DNA of 64,000 nucleotides. Origin: Alphaproteobacteria bacterium US3C007. GTDB taxonomy: Bacteria > Pseudomonadota > Alphaproteobacteria > Rhodobacterales > Rhodobacteraceae. A program made the position numbers and the translations under genes. The stretch covers positions 248,001 to 312,000 of the forward strand of contig CP139918.1 in the NCBI GenBank assembly GCA_034423775.1, given 5' to 3'. Below, one piece after another: positions 8,642 through 17,629 of the stretch (position 1 is its first letter; each line of letters starts with the position of its first letter). The notes under the pieces were generated by a model. It was not told the DNA's origin. It worked only from the letters and a program-made list of their open reading frames with translations, and searched no databases.

Positions 8642-9727
8642 TTATTGCGGGGCATCTGTGGTGAAATTTCCCGGTAGCGCAACTTCAAGCAATTCGCAAT
8701 CTTCACTAATTTCAAGATACTGGCTAAGCATGCCCGGCGGGATCACGAACGCATCGCCCGGGGTTAACTGCACGGATTGCTGACCCTCAGCCTGCAGGGT
8801 CATGGCCCCCTCCATGACAAAGCTGAACAGAATATCAGCATTGTGAGATACGCGTTGACACGGGGCGCCATTGGCTTTCAAGACATGCACGCCGGCGACG
8901 TTTTGAGTATGCGCTGCAATCGTTGTATCACGGCTATCAAAGCCGGCCAAACGGCTTGGCATCCACCGCGCCGCATCGGCGCGGTGATGAACAAATTGTT
9001 GGCCGCTGAAACGACGTTTCGGATTGGCCGGGCCATTGGGCAGCTGCATCTCATGATCTATGGTGGTGATATGTTCGGCGGGCACTCCGATCTCTATCAC
9101 TTCAATATTATCGCTGGCGAACAACACTTTATGCCGAATTTCAGGTGGCTGGATCACGCAATTTCCAGCATATAAGCGAAATGGCGCGCCTTGATCCTCA
9201 TAAACCAAATCCACCCAGCCACGGTAACAGAAAATCAACTGAAACCCCACCGTGTGATAATGCACCATATCCGGCACAGGGCCCCCATCTGGGATGCGAA
9301 TATGGCTGGCGATGATCGATCCGCCCAACCGGTCGGGGATCAAATCACGATACTGCATGCCCGCCCGCCCAATCACCCAAGGGGCTTGATCTGCCAAGCG
9401 GCGCACCACAAATTTATGCTGGGTTTCAGGCAGGATCAAAGGCGTTTCATTGTTTTCGATCTCAATCCGGGTGCCATTTGGCGCTGTTAACCGCCGTGCA
9501 CCCCCTGCGATCAAATCAGGCGTGGCGCTGAGCAGACGCAAAAGGCCAGGGGCAGCGCTGCCACCCTGTTCGATGCGCAGCCTTAAGCCATGGCCCGACA
9601 GCACGACCACGCGCGGGTCATCCGCAGGATAAATCATCTCCATACGCAGCCCCAATTGTTTGGTGAAGAAGGAAATATCCTCACTAAGATTGGTGCTGGG
9701 TAACACCACTTCTGAACGTATTGTCAT
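8642..9727 (-). CDS. VOC-like and double cupin domain protein
   Basis: A 361-residue protein with three beta-rich units. Residues 1-110 resemble a glyoxalase/VOC half (STNLSEDISFFTKQLGLRMEMIYPADDP). A first cupin near 140-225 contains HYHTVGFQLIFCYRGW and a downstream PPEIRHKV, giving several candidate metal-binding histidines. A second cupin near 280-355 contains SFVMEGAMTL and LTPGDAFVIPPG but has few histidines and may be structural. The upstream in-frame codons are not used here: the ATG at 9727 has an AGGCGAG ribosome site just before it. It precedes cdd by 19 bases, so it may head the nucleoside operon, and it is divergent from the malic enzyme gene. Function is unknown; bicupin hydrolases and dioxygenases are the nearest types. 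Confidence 0.8.
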   Translation of the reverse strand: MTIRSEVVLPSTNLSEDISFFTKQLGLRMEMIYPADDPRVVVLSGHGLRLRIEQGGSAAPGLLRLLSATPDLIAGGARRLTAPNGTRIEIENNETPLILPETQHKFVVRRLADQAPWVIGRAGMQYRDLIPDRLGGSIIASHIRIPDGGPVPDMVHYHTVGFQLIFCYRGWVDLVYEDQGAPFRLYAGNCVIQPPEIRHKVLFASDNIEVIEIGVPAEHITTIDHEMQLPNGPANPKRRFSGQQFVHHRADAARWMPSRLAGFDSRDTTIAAHTQNVAGVHVLKANGAPCQRVSHNADILFSFVMEGAMTLQAEGQQSVQLTPGDAFVIPPGMLSQYLEISEDCELLEVALPGNFTTDAPQ

Positions 9728-9820
9728 CTCGCCTCGCTTCTTATCGGCACTTTGCGCAAGGCGAGGATACAAAACAAGACCAGAGACGCAAGAACTTGCA
9801 ACTTTCCCTCCCTGTAAATT

Positions 9821-9838
9821 TAGTTTAATATTAAACTA
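9821..9838. promoter_or_regulatory. 18-bp perfect palindrome, probable operator
   Basis: TAGTTTAATATTAAACTA reads the same on both strands. It lies 24 bases before the malic enzyme ATG at 9863 and about 94 bases before the divergent bicupin start. Perfect AT-rich palindromes of this length are typical of MarR-type and similar dimeric regulators. No regulator gene is adjacent, so the protein is unknown. Confidence 0.6.
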
Positions 9839-9862
9839 GAATTGAAAATGGGAGTTATGGAT

Positions 9863-12142
9863 ATGAGCGATCCAACCGCCGATAATCTGCGCCAGGCTGC
9901 ATTAAATTACCATGAATTTCCAAAACCGGGAAAATTAGAAGTGCGCGCCACCAAGCCGCTGGCCAATGGTCGAGACCTGGCCCGCGCCTATTCGCCGGGC
10001 GTTGCGGAGGCCTCTATCGAAATTCAAAAAGATCCGCTGGCCGCCAGCCGCTATACCGCACGGGGCAATCTGGTTGCCGTGATCAGCAACGGATCTGCCG
10101 TATTGGGCTTGGGAAATACCGGCGCCTTAGCCTCAAAGCCCGTGATGGAAGGCAAGGCGGTTTTATTCAAAAAATTTGCAAATATTGATTGCTTTGACAT
10201 TGAGGTGAATGAAAGCGATCCGGAAAAACTTGCCGAAATTGTTTGCGCGCTTGAGCCCACATTTGGCGCCATCAATCTGGAAGATATCAAGGCGCCTGAT
10301 TGCTTTATCGTAGAGAAGATCTGCCGTGAGCGCATGGGAATACCCGTGTTTCACGATGATCAACACGGCACGGCAATTGTTGTTGGAGCGGCGGCAACCA
10401 ACGCGCTTTATGTGGCAAATAAATCCTTTGAAGATATTAAAATCGTTTCAACAGGCGGCGGCGCTGCGGGCATCGCCTGTCTAAATATGCTGATGAAGCT
10501 CGGTGTTAAGCGCAGCAATATCTGGCTATGCGATCTACATGGTTTGGTTTATCAGGGCCGCGATATCGATATGAACCCACAAAAGGCGGCCTTTGCGCAG
10601 GCCAGTGAGATGCGCAGCCTTGACGAAGTTATTGAAGGCGCTGATATGTTCTTAGGCCTTTCTGGGCCGAATGTTCTGCACCCAGATTTGGTTAAACAAA
10701 TGAATGCGCAACCGATTATTTTTGCGCTTGCGAACCCAAATCCCGAGATTATGCCGGCCGACGCGCTCGCTGTCGCCCCAGATGCCATCATTGCCACCGG
10801 TAGAAGCGATTTCCCCAATCAAGTTAACAATGTCCTATGCTTTCCATTCATTTTTCGCGGGGCCTTGGATGTGGGCGCAACCGAGATTAATGACGCAATG
10901 CAGGTGGCCTGCATTCAAGGTATTGCAGAGCTTGCGCGGGCCACGACAAGCGCGGAAGCCGCTGCCGCCTATAAGGGTGAAACGCTGACATTTGGCCCAA
11001 ATTATCTGATCCCGAAACCGTTTGATCCGCGCTTGTCGAGCGTGGTCTCAAGCGCTGTAGCAGAAGCCGCGATGCAAAGCGGGGTTGCCACGCAGCCGAT
11101 CAAAGATATTGACGCGTATCGCGATGCGTTAAAACAAACCGTTGTCAAATCGGCATTTTTGATGCGGCCGGTGTTTGAGGCCGCCTCAAGCAGCGCTCGA
11201 CGGATTGTGTTTGCCGAGGGCGAAGACGAGCGGGTGCTGCGCGCCGCTCAGGCCGTTTTGGAAGAAACCAGCGAAGTTCCCATCGTCATAGGCCGCCCCG
11301 AAGTGATTCAGCAACGTTGTGAAAGGCTGGGGCTGGATATCCGCCCTGATCGGGATTTTAACATCGTCAATCCGCAACAAGATGATCGGTATCGCGATTA
11401 CTGGACCAGTTATCACTCGCTATTGGCCCGCCGTGGCGTCAGCCCAGATCTTGCAAAATCGATCATGCGCACAAACACCACTGCGATTGGCGCTGTTATG
11501 GTACATCGCGGAGAGGCTGATAGCCTGATCTGTGGCGCTGTGGGCGAATTCAGATGGCATCTGAATTATATCGAGCAAATTTTAGGCAGCAAAACCTTAT
11601 CGCCAAGCGGCGCGCTGTCTTTGATGATTTTAGAAGACGGGCCTCTGTTCATCGCAGACACCCACGTCTGGGCGGATCCCACCCCCATGCAAATTGCCCA
11701 AACCGCCAAAGGGGCCGCGCGCCATGTGCGCCGTTTTGGCATAGAGCCACAAGTCGCGCTGTGCTCGCAATCACAATTTGGAAATCTGAACAGCGAGACT
11801 GGCAAGAAAATGCGCCAAGCATTGGATATTCTCGATACCGAAAAGGTGACGTTTACCTATGAGGGCGAAATGAATATCGATACGGCGTTAGATCCAGAAC
11901 TGCGGGCCAGATTGCTGCCAGAAAACCGCTTACAGGGGGCCGCAAATGTGCTGATATTTGCCAATGCAGATGCCGCCTCTGGGGTGCGCAATATTCTTAA
12001 AATGCGCGCCGGAGGGCTTGAAGTTGGGCCTATATTGATGGGTATGGGCAATAAGGCGCATATTGCCAACCCCTCGGTGACGGCGCGGGGATTGTTAAAT
12101 TTAGCCGCAATCGCTGGCACGGATGTCAAAAGCTATGAATAA
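9863..12142 (+). CDS. maeB: NADP-dependent malic enzyme with phosphotransacetylase-like domain
   Basis: Decarboxylates malate to pyruvate with NADP+. The protein of 759 residues has the two-part MaeB layout. Residues 1 to about 430 are the malic enzyme, with YSPGVAEAS near the start, [15 protein letters not shown] at about 165-180, and the Rossmann stretch [14 protein letters not shown] near 195. From about 430 to the end is a phosphotransacetylase-like domain ([17 protein letters not shown] and later SCRN-type segments), which in this family is regulatory rather than catalytic. In-frame ATG codons at 9848 and 9857 also exist. The ATG at 9863 is chosen because GGGAG at 9850-9854 is eight bases upstream. 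Confidence 0.95.
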   Translation: MSDPTADNLRQAALNYHEFPKPGKLEVRATKPLANGRDLARAYSPGVAEASIEIQKDPLAASRYTARGNLVAVISNGSAVLGLGNTGALASKPVMEGKAVLFKKFANIDCFDIEVNESDPEKLAEIVCALEPTFGAINLEDIKAPDCFIVEKICRERMGIPVFHDDQHGTAIVVGAAATNALYVANKSFEDIKIVSTGGGAAGIACLNMLMKLGVKRSNIWLCDLHGLVYQGRDIDMNPQKAAFAQASEMRSLDEVIEGADMFLGLSGPNVLHPDLVKQMNAQPIIFALANPNPEIMPADALAVAPDAIIATGRSDFPNQVNNVLCFPFIFRGALDVGATEINDAMQVACIQGIAELARATTSAEAAAAYKGETLTFGPNYLIPKPFDPRLSSVVSSAVAEAAMQSGVATQPIKDIDAYRDALKQTVVKSAFLMRPVFEAASSSARRIVFAEGEDERVLRAAQAVLEETSEVPIVIGRPEVIQQRCERLGLDIRPDRDFNIVNPQQDDRYRDYWTSYHSLLARRGVSPDLAKSIMRTNTTAIGAVMVHRGEADSLICGAVGEFRWHLNYIEQILGSKTLSPSGALSLMILEDGPLFIADTHVWADPTPMQIAQTAKGAARHVRRFGIEPQVALCSQSQFGNLNSETGKKMRQALDILDTEKVTFTYEGEMNIDTALDPELRARLLPENRLQGAANVLIFANADAASGVRNILKMRAGGLEVGPILMGMGNKAHIANPSVTARGLLNLAAIAGTDVKSYE

Positions 12143-12160
12143 AACGCCGCTCTAGCGGCG
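12141..12160 (-). terminator. intrinsic terminator of the sigma factor operon
   Basis: Read leftward, CGCCGC-TAGA-GCGGCG is followed by TTTT. The hairpin overlaps the stop codon of the CpxP-like gene and sits in the 9-base gap to the convergent malic enzyme gene. Only the leftward direction has the U-tract. Confidence 0.65.
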
Positions 12161-12622
12161 GTGCTGCAAAGCAGCTTGAAGACGATCTGCATAGGCGCTG
12201 CGCTCCTGCGCGCTCATCCCGATTATAGAGGCGGATAGGTTGCTCTGCGCGCGTTGCAGCCGCTGCGACGCTCCTGCGATTTGTTGCTGCATAACCGCAT
12301 CAAATTCTGCAGCCCTAAAAGGCGTTTGGCGCAATAAGCGGATGGCGGCCTCAAATTGTATTTGCGCAGCCAATTTGGATTTTTCATCGCGGCCTGCCCG
12401 AAATTGCTTACCGATGGCGCGCCGTTGTTCTGGCTCAAGCGCACGAAAATACGGCGACATAGCTTGGCGGGATCCACCAGCATCGCGCCGATGCTCTGGA
12501 TTATGGCGCCAAAACGCCCCCGCTAAAACCCCCGCAACGGCGATATTAAGCGCCAATGAAGCGCCAAGAAGTACTTTCCAAAAGCGCTTTGGCGCGCCAC
12601 TTTGCTTTGGGTGTTGTGACAT
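12152..12622 (-). CDS. CpxP/Spy-like periplasmic protein (heavy-metal sensor type)
   Basis: A 156-residue protein with one N-terminal membrane segment (VLLGASLALNIAVAGVLAGAF, about residues 18-38) and a helical, charged remainder. SPYFRALEPEQRRAIGKQFRAGRDE and two later glutamine-rich helices fit the LTxxQ-type helical hairpins of CpxP, Spy and ZraP chaperone or metal-sensing proteins. It probably projects into the periplasm. It follows the small anti-sigma-like gene by 3 bases and ends the leftward operon with the sigma factor, suggesting envelope stress or metal sensing upstream of that sigma factor. Confidence 0.75.
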   Translation of the reverse strand: MSQHPKQSGAPKRFWKVLLGASLALNIAVAGVLAGAFWRHNPEHRRDAGGSRQAMSPYFRALEPEQRRAIGKQFRAGRDEKSKLAAQIQFEAAIRLLRQTPFRAAEFDAVMQQQIAGASQRLQRAQSNLSASIIGMSAQERSAYADRLQAALQHRR

Positions 12623-12625
12623 CTC

Positions 12626-13024
12626 TTATCCCTCCAAATATGTCAAATAGAGATCTTCAAACGGATCAGAGCTCTCAAACACACGCTCATTTTGACCCGA
12701 TATCATATCATAGATTTGCGCCTCAACCTCTGGCGCTACCCCACCAAATTGAAAGCTCAAACCAGCGATCACAACCAAACTGGCCCAGCCTTTAAGGCCG
12801 CCAAGACCAGACCAAAAATTTGACCAAAAACCTGATAAGCCGCCCAGAAAACCAATATCGGAGCCATTGCTATCGGACTTTTCTGCCCCCTGCCTAGCCG
12901 TCAAGGCCTGAGCATTTTGCAAAACGCGGTCCCTCAGCTGATCTGAGGGGGCGGGAAGCGCCCGTTGCGCCGATAGAAAAAACGCCTCTAGATCTTCATG
13001 GTTTTGATCTTCAACTTTTTTCAT
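12626..13024 (-). CDS. small membrane protein, probable anti-sigma factor
   Basis: A 132-residue protein located immediately after, and overlapping by 14 bases, the ECF sigma factor gene. The N-terminal half is acidic and soluble (EDLEAFFLSAQRALPAPSDQLRDRVLQNAQAL). A single hydrophobic segment follows at about residues 78-95 (GGLKGWASLVVIAGLSF), then a short C-terminal tail. Position, size and topology fit an anti-sigma factor, but no zinc-binding HxxxCxxC motif is present, so this is inference from context. Homologues in Rhodobacterales are sometimes labelled dihydroorotate dehydrogenase, which the sequence does not support. The ATG at 13024 has AGGA seven bases upstream. Confidence 0.65.
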   Translation of the reverse strand: MKKVEDQNHEDLEAFFLSAQRALPAPSDQLRDRVLQNAQALTARQGAEKSDSNGSDIGFLGGLSGFWSNFWSGLGGLKGWASLVVIAGLSFQFGGVAPEVEAQIYDMISGQNERVFESSDPFEDLYLTYLEG

Positions 13025-13595
13025 CACGATATCCTAAGGCAGAAATTTCAGCTTCTAAGCAGGTCTTTAGCTGGCGCCGCCCACGCGCCAATAAACTTTC
13101 AACAGCTTCAATACTTACGGCCATTATTGCGGCAATCTCTGGGTTTGACAGCTCATCCAAATGCCGCATACGAAGGGCTTGAGCCTGCCGTGGGGGCAAC
13201 TGATCCAGCGCCTTATAAAGCGCCGACGCGCGGCGTTCATCTTGCAAGCGCGCATCAACAGCCAAGCGGGGATCGATCGGCTCTGGCGCCTCTTCCAATG
13301 CCGTCATTGGCGGCTTGCGGCCGCGATCCTTGCACAAATTGGCGACCACTTGATAGAGCCATGTGCTAATTTTTGCCCGTCCGCTTTGCCAGTTCGGCGC
13401 AATTTTCCACAGCCGAAGCATCGCCTCTTGCGCAATATCCTCGGCATCCGCCGCATTTTGCAGCCGATGATAGGCTTGCGCATAAAGCTTTGGCATCAAA
13501 CGCTCGGTCAAAATGCGCGCAGCCTCTGGCATCCCTTTCGCATAGGCTGCCAGAAGAGCGGTGTCATCCAACTGATCAGGTGTTTGAGACGGCAT
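13011..13595 (-). CDS. ECF-type RNA polymerase sigma factor
   Basis: A 194-residue group IV sigma factor. Region 2 spans about residues 20-90 and includes AEDIAQEAMLRLWKIAPNW and ISTWLYQVVANLCKDRGR (the -10-binding helices). Region 4 spans about 125-185 with DQLPPRQAQALRMRHLDELSNPEIAAIMAVSIEAVESLLARGRRQL, a clear helix-turn-helix. The ATG at 13595 is chosen over a GTG two codons earlier because GGAG stands eight bases before it. It is followed by a probable anti-sigma gene and a periplasmic CpxP-like gene, suggesting control by an envelope signal. Confidence 0.93.
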   Translation of the reverse strand: MPSQTPDQLDDTALLAAYAKGMPEAARILTERLMPKLYAQAYHRLQNAADAEDIAQEAMLRLWKIAPNWQSGRAKISTWLYQVVANLCKDRGRKPPMTALEEAPEPIDPRLAVDARLQDERRASALYKALDQLPPRQAQALRMRHLDELSNPEIAAIMAVSIEAVESLLARGRRQLKTCLEAEISALGYRDEKS

Positions 13596-13621
13596 AGGCA
13601 CGACTCCAGAGCAATATTTCT

Positions 13622-14110
13622 TTAATCAGCCGGTTTATTTTTTCCAAACCAACCCTGCTTGTGAGGGCGCTTTTTCAGTTGGTGCTTTTCAAAGACCGCA
13701 AATTCGGCCTCATCAATAACGCCATCTTGGTTGTGATCAAGCCGCTTAAAAAAACCTCCGCTTTGTCTTAGGGCTTTGGCGTGCTTTACCTCTTCTTGGC
13801 TCAGCGATCCATCACTGTTAACGTCAAAGCGCTTCATAATTAATGCAGCGCGCCGATCCACGCCTTGCGACAAGCCGGCAACCAATTCCTGACTGGAAAT
13901 GGACAGGTTCGCATCGGTGTCAAAATTTTTAAATTGCAGCCTGCCGCGGGCCTTTGCGGTTTCCAAACAAGAAATTTCAGTCCGATTCACGCCAGCTGCG
14001 CCCTCTGATACTTCACTTTCAAGGCAGTCAGGCTTTGGTTCTGAAGCGGCAACAGAGCTGCCAATTATAGCCAAAGCGAGCGTAAATATGATATGGGATT
14101 TAAGTGACAT
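13622..14110 (-). CDS. exported EF-hand calcium-binding protein
   Basis: A 162-residue protein with a signal peptide (residues 1-22, ending VAASEP-like). Three or four EF-hand loops follow: DTDANLSISSQE near residue 65, DVNSDGSLSQEE near 97 and DHNQDGVIDEAE near 125, each with the D-x-D/N-x-D/S-G pattern. The C-terminus is basic. The ATG at 14110 has AGGAG six bases upstream. It lies 26 bases before the sigma factor gene on the same strand, so it may be co-transcribed and supply a calcium- or metal-related envelope input. Its partner is unknown. Confidence 0.85.
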   Translation of the reverse strand: MSLKSHIIFTLALAIIGSSVAASEPKPDCLESEVSEGAAGVNRTEISCLETAKARGRLQFKNFDTDANLSISSQELVAGLSQGVDRRAALIMKRFDVNSDGSLSQEEVKHAKALRQSGGFFKRLDHNQDGVIDEAEFAVFEKHQLKKRPHKQGWFGKNKPAD

Positions 14111-14296
14111 TTCATTCTCCTAAATAAGGGTGGCTGCGCGCAGTCCACCAGATGGCAATATATATGAAACGCAGCGGCATAAGGTTTCCGTCGCTGAGTT
14201 TAAAAAAAAAATTGCGACACAGAGCCGCAAAGACATTTGTCCCCCCAAGCTTTAGACCGTTGCAAAAGCAAAACCTCGGCGCCGCGAAGGATTGAG

Positions 14297-14710
14297 ATGC
14301 CAAACCCTATATTTGAGCCCGACACTCGCCCAATTTGGCGTTCTATGGGGTTTGGCTGGCGCCGCAAATGCCCAAATTGTGGCCAAGGCGCGCTGTTCAA
14401 AAATTATCTGAGCGTGCGCCCAAAATGTACCGTCTGTCGCCAAGATCTGTTCCATCACAGGGCGGATGATGGGCCCGCTTATCTGACAATTTTAATTGTG
14501 GCGCATATCATGGCGCCCTTATTGCACTTTACCTTCGTAACCTGGCGATTGGAGCCACTGGTTATGCTCAGCATTTTTACGGTTGGCTGTTTGGCCTTGT
14601 CGCTTTATCTTCTGCCACGTCTCAAGGGCGTTATCATCGCAGTGCAATGGGCCCGCTACATGCATGGTTTTGGCCATGAAGAAAACGCAAGGAACTCTGA
14701 AAATACATGA
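14297..14710 (+). CDS. DUF983 family membrane protein
   Basis: A 137-residue protein. The N-terminus carries two zinc-ribbon-like cysteine pairs (RKCPNCGQGALF and PKCTVCRQDLFHHRADDGPAYL), followed by two membrane helices (about residues 65-85 and 92-112). The HHRADDGPAY signature is characteristic of the DUF983 family found beside cytochrome oxidase and Nudix genes in alphaproteobacteria. Its function is not established. The frame is open further upstream, but the ATG at 14297 has GAAGGA nearby and matches the family start. The stop overlaps the Nudix start by four bases, so the two are co-translated. Confidence 0.85.
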   Translation: MPNPIFEPDTRPIWRSMGFGWRRKCPNCGQGALFKNYLSVRPKCTVCRQDLFHHRADDGPAYLTILIVAHIMAPLLHFTFVTWRLEPLVMLSIFTVGCLALSLYLLPRLKGVIIAVQWARYMHGFGHEENARNSENT

Positions 14711-15408
14711 TTCAGGATAAAACTGCCATCCGCCCCGCAGCCACGGTGATCGTGCTGCGCGATCGCGCTAGCGCGCCGAAGGTTCTAATGGGGCAAAGAG
14801 GCGCGCAAGCCGCCTTCATGCCGAACAAATTTGTGTTTCCGGGCGGCGCTGTTGATCCGCAAGACGCGGCAGTTCCACTTTTGAGCGAGATATCAAGCCC
14901 CTGCAAAGACAGGCTCAGCGAAGAGTCAGAGGGGCCCTCGGCGCAGGCCCTTTGCGCTGCGGCTATTCGGGAACTGTTCGAAGAGACCGGACAAATCTTG
15001 GGAAAACAGGCCGCTTGGCCAGATCCGGTCCCCGATGGGTGGCAGGCCTTTGCGACCGAGGGCTATCGACCGATTGCCGAGCCATTACAATTCGTGTTTC
15101 GCGCCATTACTCCGCCCGGGCGACCCCGGCGTTTTGATGCGCGGTTTTTTCTATTAGACGCGGCCTTCTTACAAAGCGATCTGGATGATTTTTCTGCCGC
15201 TTCAGATGAGTTATCGCATTTGCAATGGGTGCCGTTAGAGCACGCGCGCAGCTTTGATTTACCCTTTATCACCGAGGTCGTTATGGCTGAAATTGCGGGG
15301 CGCTTGGATGCGCCTGCCCCGCCGGATTCGGTGCCCTTTTTCAAAAATAAAGATGAGGAAAGTCAATTTTTAAGACTCAAAGGCCGTGATGTAAGCTTAA
15401 ACGAGTAA
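14707..15408 (+). CDS. Nudix hydrolase
   Basis: A 233-residue protein of the larger NUDT7/NUDT19-like Nudix branch. The Nudix signature is partly conserved: AAIRELFEETGQIL near residue 83 supplies the metal-binding RExxEE core, and the upstream FVFPGGAVDPQDA loop is typical. Substrates in this branch include CoA derivatives and other nucleoside diphosphates, but the CoA-specific motif was not confirmed. It is coupled to the DUF983 gene by an ATGA overlap. The next gene downstream converges after one base. Confidence 0.88.
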   Translation: MIQDKTAIRPAATVIVLRDRASAPKVLMGQRGAQAAFMPNKFVFPGGAVDPQDAAVPLLSEISSPCKDRLSEESEGPSAQALCAAAIRELFEETGQILGKQAAWPDPVPDGWQAFATEGYRPIAEPLQFVFRAITPPGRPRRFDARFFLLDAAFLQSDLDDFSAASDELSHLQWVPLEHARSFDLPFITEVVMAEIAGRLDAPAPPDSVPFFKNKDEESQFLRLKGRDVSLNE

Positions 15409-15409
15409 A

Positions 15410-16312
15410 CTAGGCAGCAAAGATTACCCCCAAAACGCTTAAGCCCAAAAACAAAATGCCAAATACTTCTCGACGGCTCACGCGCTCTTGAAAAAACAAA
15501 ATCGAAACGCACAGGCTGAAAAGCAATTCGATCTGCCCCAAGCCTTTTACATAAGCGGCCGTTTGCAACGTAAAAGCTGTAAACCAGCCAAGTGATCCTA
15601 ACAAACCGGTGACCCCAACCCAAAGCGCGGTTTTACGGGCGTGCCAGACGGCGCGCAGTTGGGATGGCTCGCGCAACCCCATCCAAACCCCCATCACGCA
15701 GGTTTGAAACACAATCACAACAAAAAGGCTCACAGCGGCGCGTAAAAAAGGCTGCTCATAAGGCAATTCTAAGCTCGCGGCGCGATAGCACACCCCTGAA
15801 ATAGCAAAGAGCAAACCAGAGGCCAATCCCAATGCAGAGGCTCGATTGATCCACCTACTTCCGTCGCCCTGCCCCGAAAGTGGCTGTTTAGACAGGAGTA
15901 GAAGACCGATCAGCCCCAAAAGGATAGCCCCAAAGCCCAGACTGGAAATGCCTTCCCCCAGCAGCACAAACCCCACCAGCGCAACCAAAATGACTTCGGT
16001 TTTCTTAAACGTAATCCCGACCGCAAAATTGCGGTATTTAAACATGGAAAGCACGCATAAGGTTGCAAATATTTGGGTCAGGCCACCGACGCCCGCATAT
16101 ACCAAAAGCCGTGCGTTCAAGGCGGGAAATGCGATCGCATTCATCCCAAAATACACTGCCAAGCCGACAGTCAAAAACGGCAAGGCGTAACAAAACCGAG
16201 CGAATGTGGCGCCTGTTGCGCTTAACGCGTCGCTGCTTAAGATTTTTTGTAGCGTAAAGCGAAGCGTTTGAAACGTAGAGGCCAGCAAAGTTGCGATAAT
16301 CCAAAGTTCCAT
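15410..16312 (-). CDS. DMT superfamily permease (EamA type)
   Basis: A 300-residue inner membrane protein of about ten hydrophobic helices in two EamA repeats. The first repeat ends with the conserved LLGEGISSLGFGAILLGLIGLLLL stretch around residue 125. It starts with no signal peptide at the ATG 16312 and ends one base after the convergent Nudix gene. Substrate unknown. Its neighbours give no pathway clue. Confidence 0.83.
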   Translation of the reverse strand: MELWIIATLLASTFQTLRFTLQKILSSDALSATGATFARFCYALPFLTVGLAVYFGMNAIAFPALNARLLVYAGVGGLTQIFATLCVLSMFKYRNFAVGITFKKTEVILVALVGFVLLGEGISSLGFGAILLGLIGLLLLSKQPLSGQGDGSRWINRASALGLASGLLFAISGVCYRAASLELPYEQPFLRAAVSLFVVIVFQTCVMGVWMGLREPSQLRAVWHARKTALWVGVTGLLGSLGWFTAFTLQTAAYVKGLGQIELLFSLCVSILFFQERVSRREVFGILFLGLSVLGVIFAA

Positions 16313-16381
16313 AGCGTTTCAAACATCACTTCTTTCAGCCAATTTCAACAGATTATTCGAAAACGCAACGCCATAGTCACC

Positions 16382-17428
16382 TCAATAGGGCATTGGATGC
16401 GCCTTATGAACATCGGCGATATCCGCCAGACACTCTGGCGAAAGCGTGATATCTACCGAGCCTAGCGCCCATTTCAATTGATCAAATTGCGTTGCGCCAA
16501 AAATTGCCGAACACATGAAGGGGCGGGTGCGACACCATGCCAATGCCATGTGAACAGGATCAACCTGATGGCGCTGTGCAACTTTTAAATATGCCGCAAC
16601 GGCGGGCAAAACGCGCGGCGTCATCCGCCCGCCCAGATCATGGCTTAACGACAAGCGGGACGCATCGGGTATAGCGCCGTCTTGATATTTTCCTGTCAGC
16701 AGCCCGGTCGCCAACGGAGAAAAGGCCAGTAACCCGACATCTTCATTCACGCTTAATTCCGCCAAATCCGTGTCATATAGTCGGCAGAGAAGCGAATATT
16801 CATTCTGCATTGTGGCCACGCGGGGCAGCCCCCGATCCTCGGCAAGGCGCAACCATTGTGCGGTGCCCCATGCGCTTTCATTTGAAAGCCCAAAATGGCG
16901 AATATTACCTTTATCCACTTGGCTTTGAAGCGCCTCAAGACACTCTTGCATATTGGCAAGCGTTTCGGTTCGGTTCTGCGATGAAGGATCATAGGACCAA
17001 TTCTTACGGAACATATAAGATCCCCGATTGGGCCAATGAAATTGATACAGATCAATATAATCGGTTTGCAAACGGCGAAGGTTACCCTCAATCGTTTCGG
17101 CAATGGTCGCAGCGCTGATCGGCGCGCCATCGCGCACATAGCCCAAACCTTCTCCAGAATGTTTGGTTGCCAGAATATACGCATCACGCCGCGCAGGGTT
17201 TTTGGCGTTCCAGGTGCCAATAATTTCTTCGGTGCGGCCTATTGTTTCTTTGGCAATTGGGTTGACCGGATACATTTCAGCCGTATCGATGAAATTTATT
17301 CCATTTCCCAGCGCAAAATCAATTTGGGCATGCCCATCGGCCTCAGAGGTTTGGCTGCCGAAGGTCATCGTTCCCAGACAAAGCTCGGATACATAAAGCC
17401 CGCTGCGGCCCATCGCATTCATTTTCAT
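16382..17428 (-). CDS. aldo/keto reductase (Tas-like)
   Basis: A 348-residue NADPH-dependent oxidoreductase of the AKR fold, close in length and order to Tas. The N-terminal strand reads LYVSELCLGTMTFG. DTAEMYPVNP near residue 50 holds the catalytic Asp-Tyr pair, ILATKHSG near 88 the lysine, and YIDLYQFHWPNRG near 125 the histidine. The C-terminal cofactor loop contains SAIFGATQFDQLK. The ATG at 17428 has GGAG eight bases upstream. The physiological substrate is unknown. The region before it carries an 11-base direct repeat (17502-17512 and 17522-17532). Confidence 0.9.
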   Translation of the reverse strand: MKMNAMGRSGLYVSELCLGTMTFGSQTSEADGHAQIDFALGNGINFIDTAEMYPVNPIAKETIGRTEEIIGTWNAKNPARRDAYILATKHSGEGLGYVRDGAPISAATIAETIEGNLRRLQTDYIDLYQFHWPNRGSYMFRKNWSYDPSSQNRTETLANMQECLEALQSQVDKGNIRHFGLSNESAWGTAQWLRLAEDRGLPRVATMQNEYSLLCRLYDTDLAELSVNEDVGLLAFSPLATGLLTGKYQDGAIPDASRLSLSHDLGGRMTPRVLPAVAAYLKVAQRHQVDPVHMALAWCRTRPFMCSAIFGATQFDQLKWALGSVDITLSPECLADIADVHKAHPMPY

Positions 17429-17599
17429 ACCAAAATCTCCTTAACCGACTGGTTTAACAGTGATCTATCATTTCACTGGAAAGTGCAATCAATCGTAAAG
17501 ACCCGATGAAAAATCTGCGGGCCCGATGAAAAGTTTCACGCTGACAGCAGGGTGTTATGTGATGCGCAAACCATCGATATTATAGCTTATTTTTATTGA

Positions 17600-17614
17600 G
17601 AACAAATCATGAAC
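17600..17614. promoter_or_regulatory. LexA (SOS) box before the ImuA-like gene
   Basis: GAAC-AAATCAT-GAAC, the same as GTTC-N7-GTTC on the other strand, is the direct-repeat LexA site of alphaproteobacteria. It ends 15 bases before the preferred start codon at 17630, a position suited to repression. It is the only exact match I noticed next to a gene start, but I did not scan every base. Confidence 0.8.
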
Positions 17615-17629
17615 ATATATAAAGGCATT

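Noticed and set aside
17502..17532. Direct repeat CCCGATGAAAA at 20-base spacing
   Set aside because: Only two copies, not placed on a clear promoter; kept as a note in the aldo/keto reductase entry.
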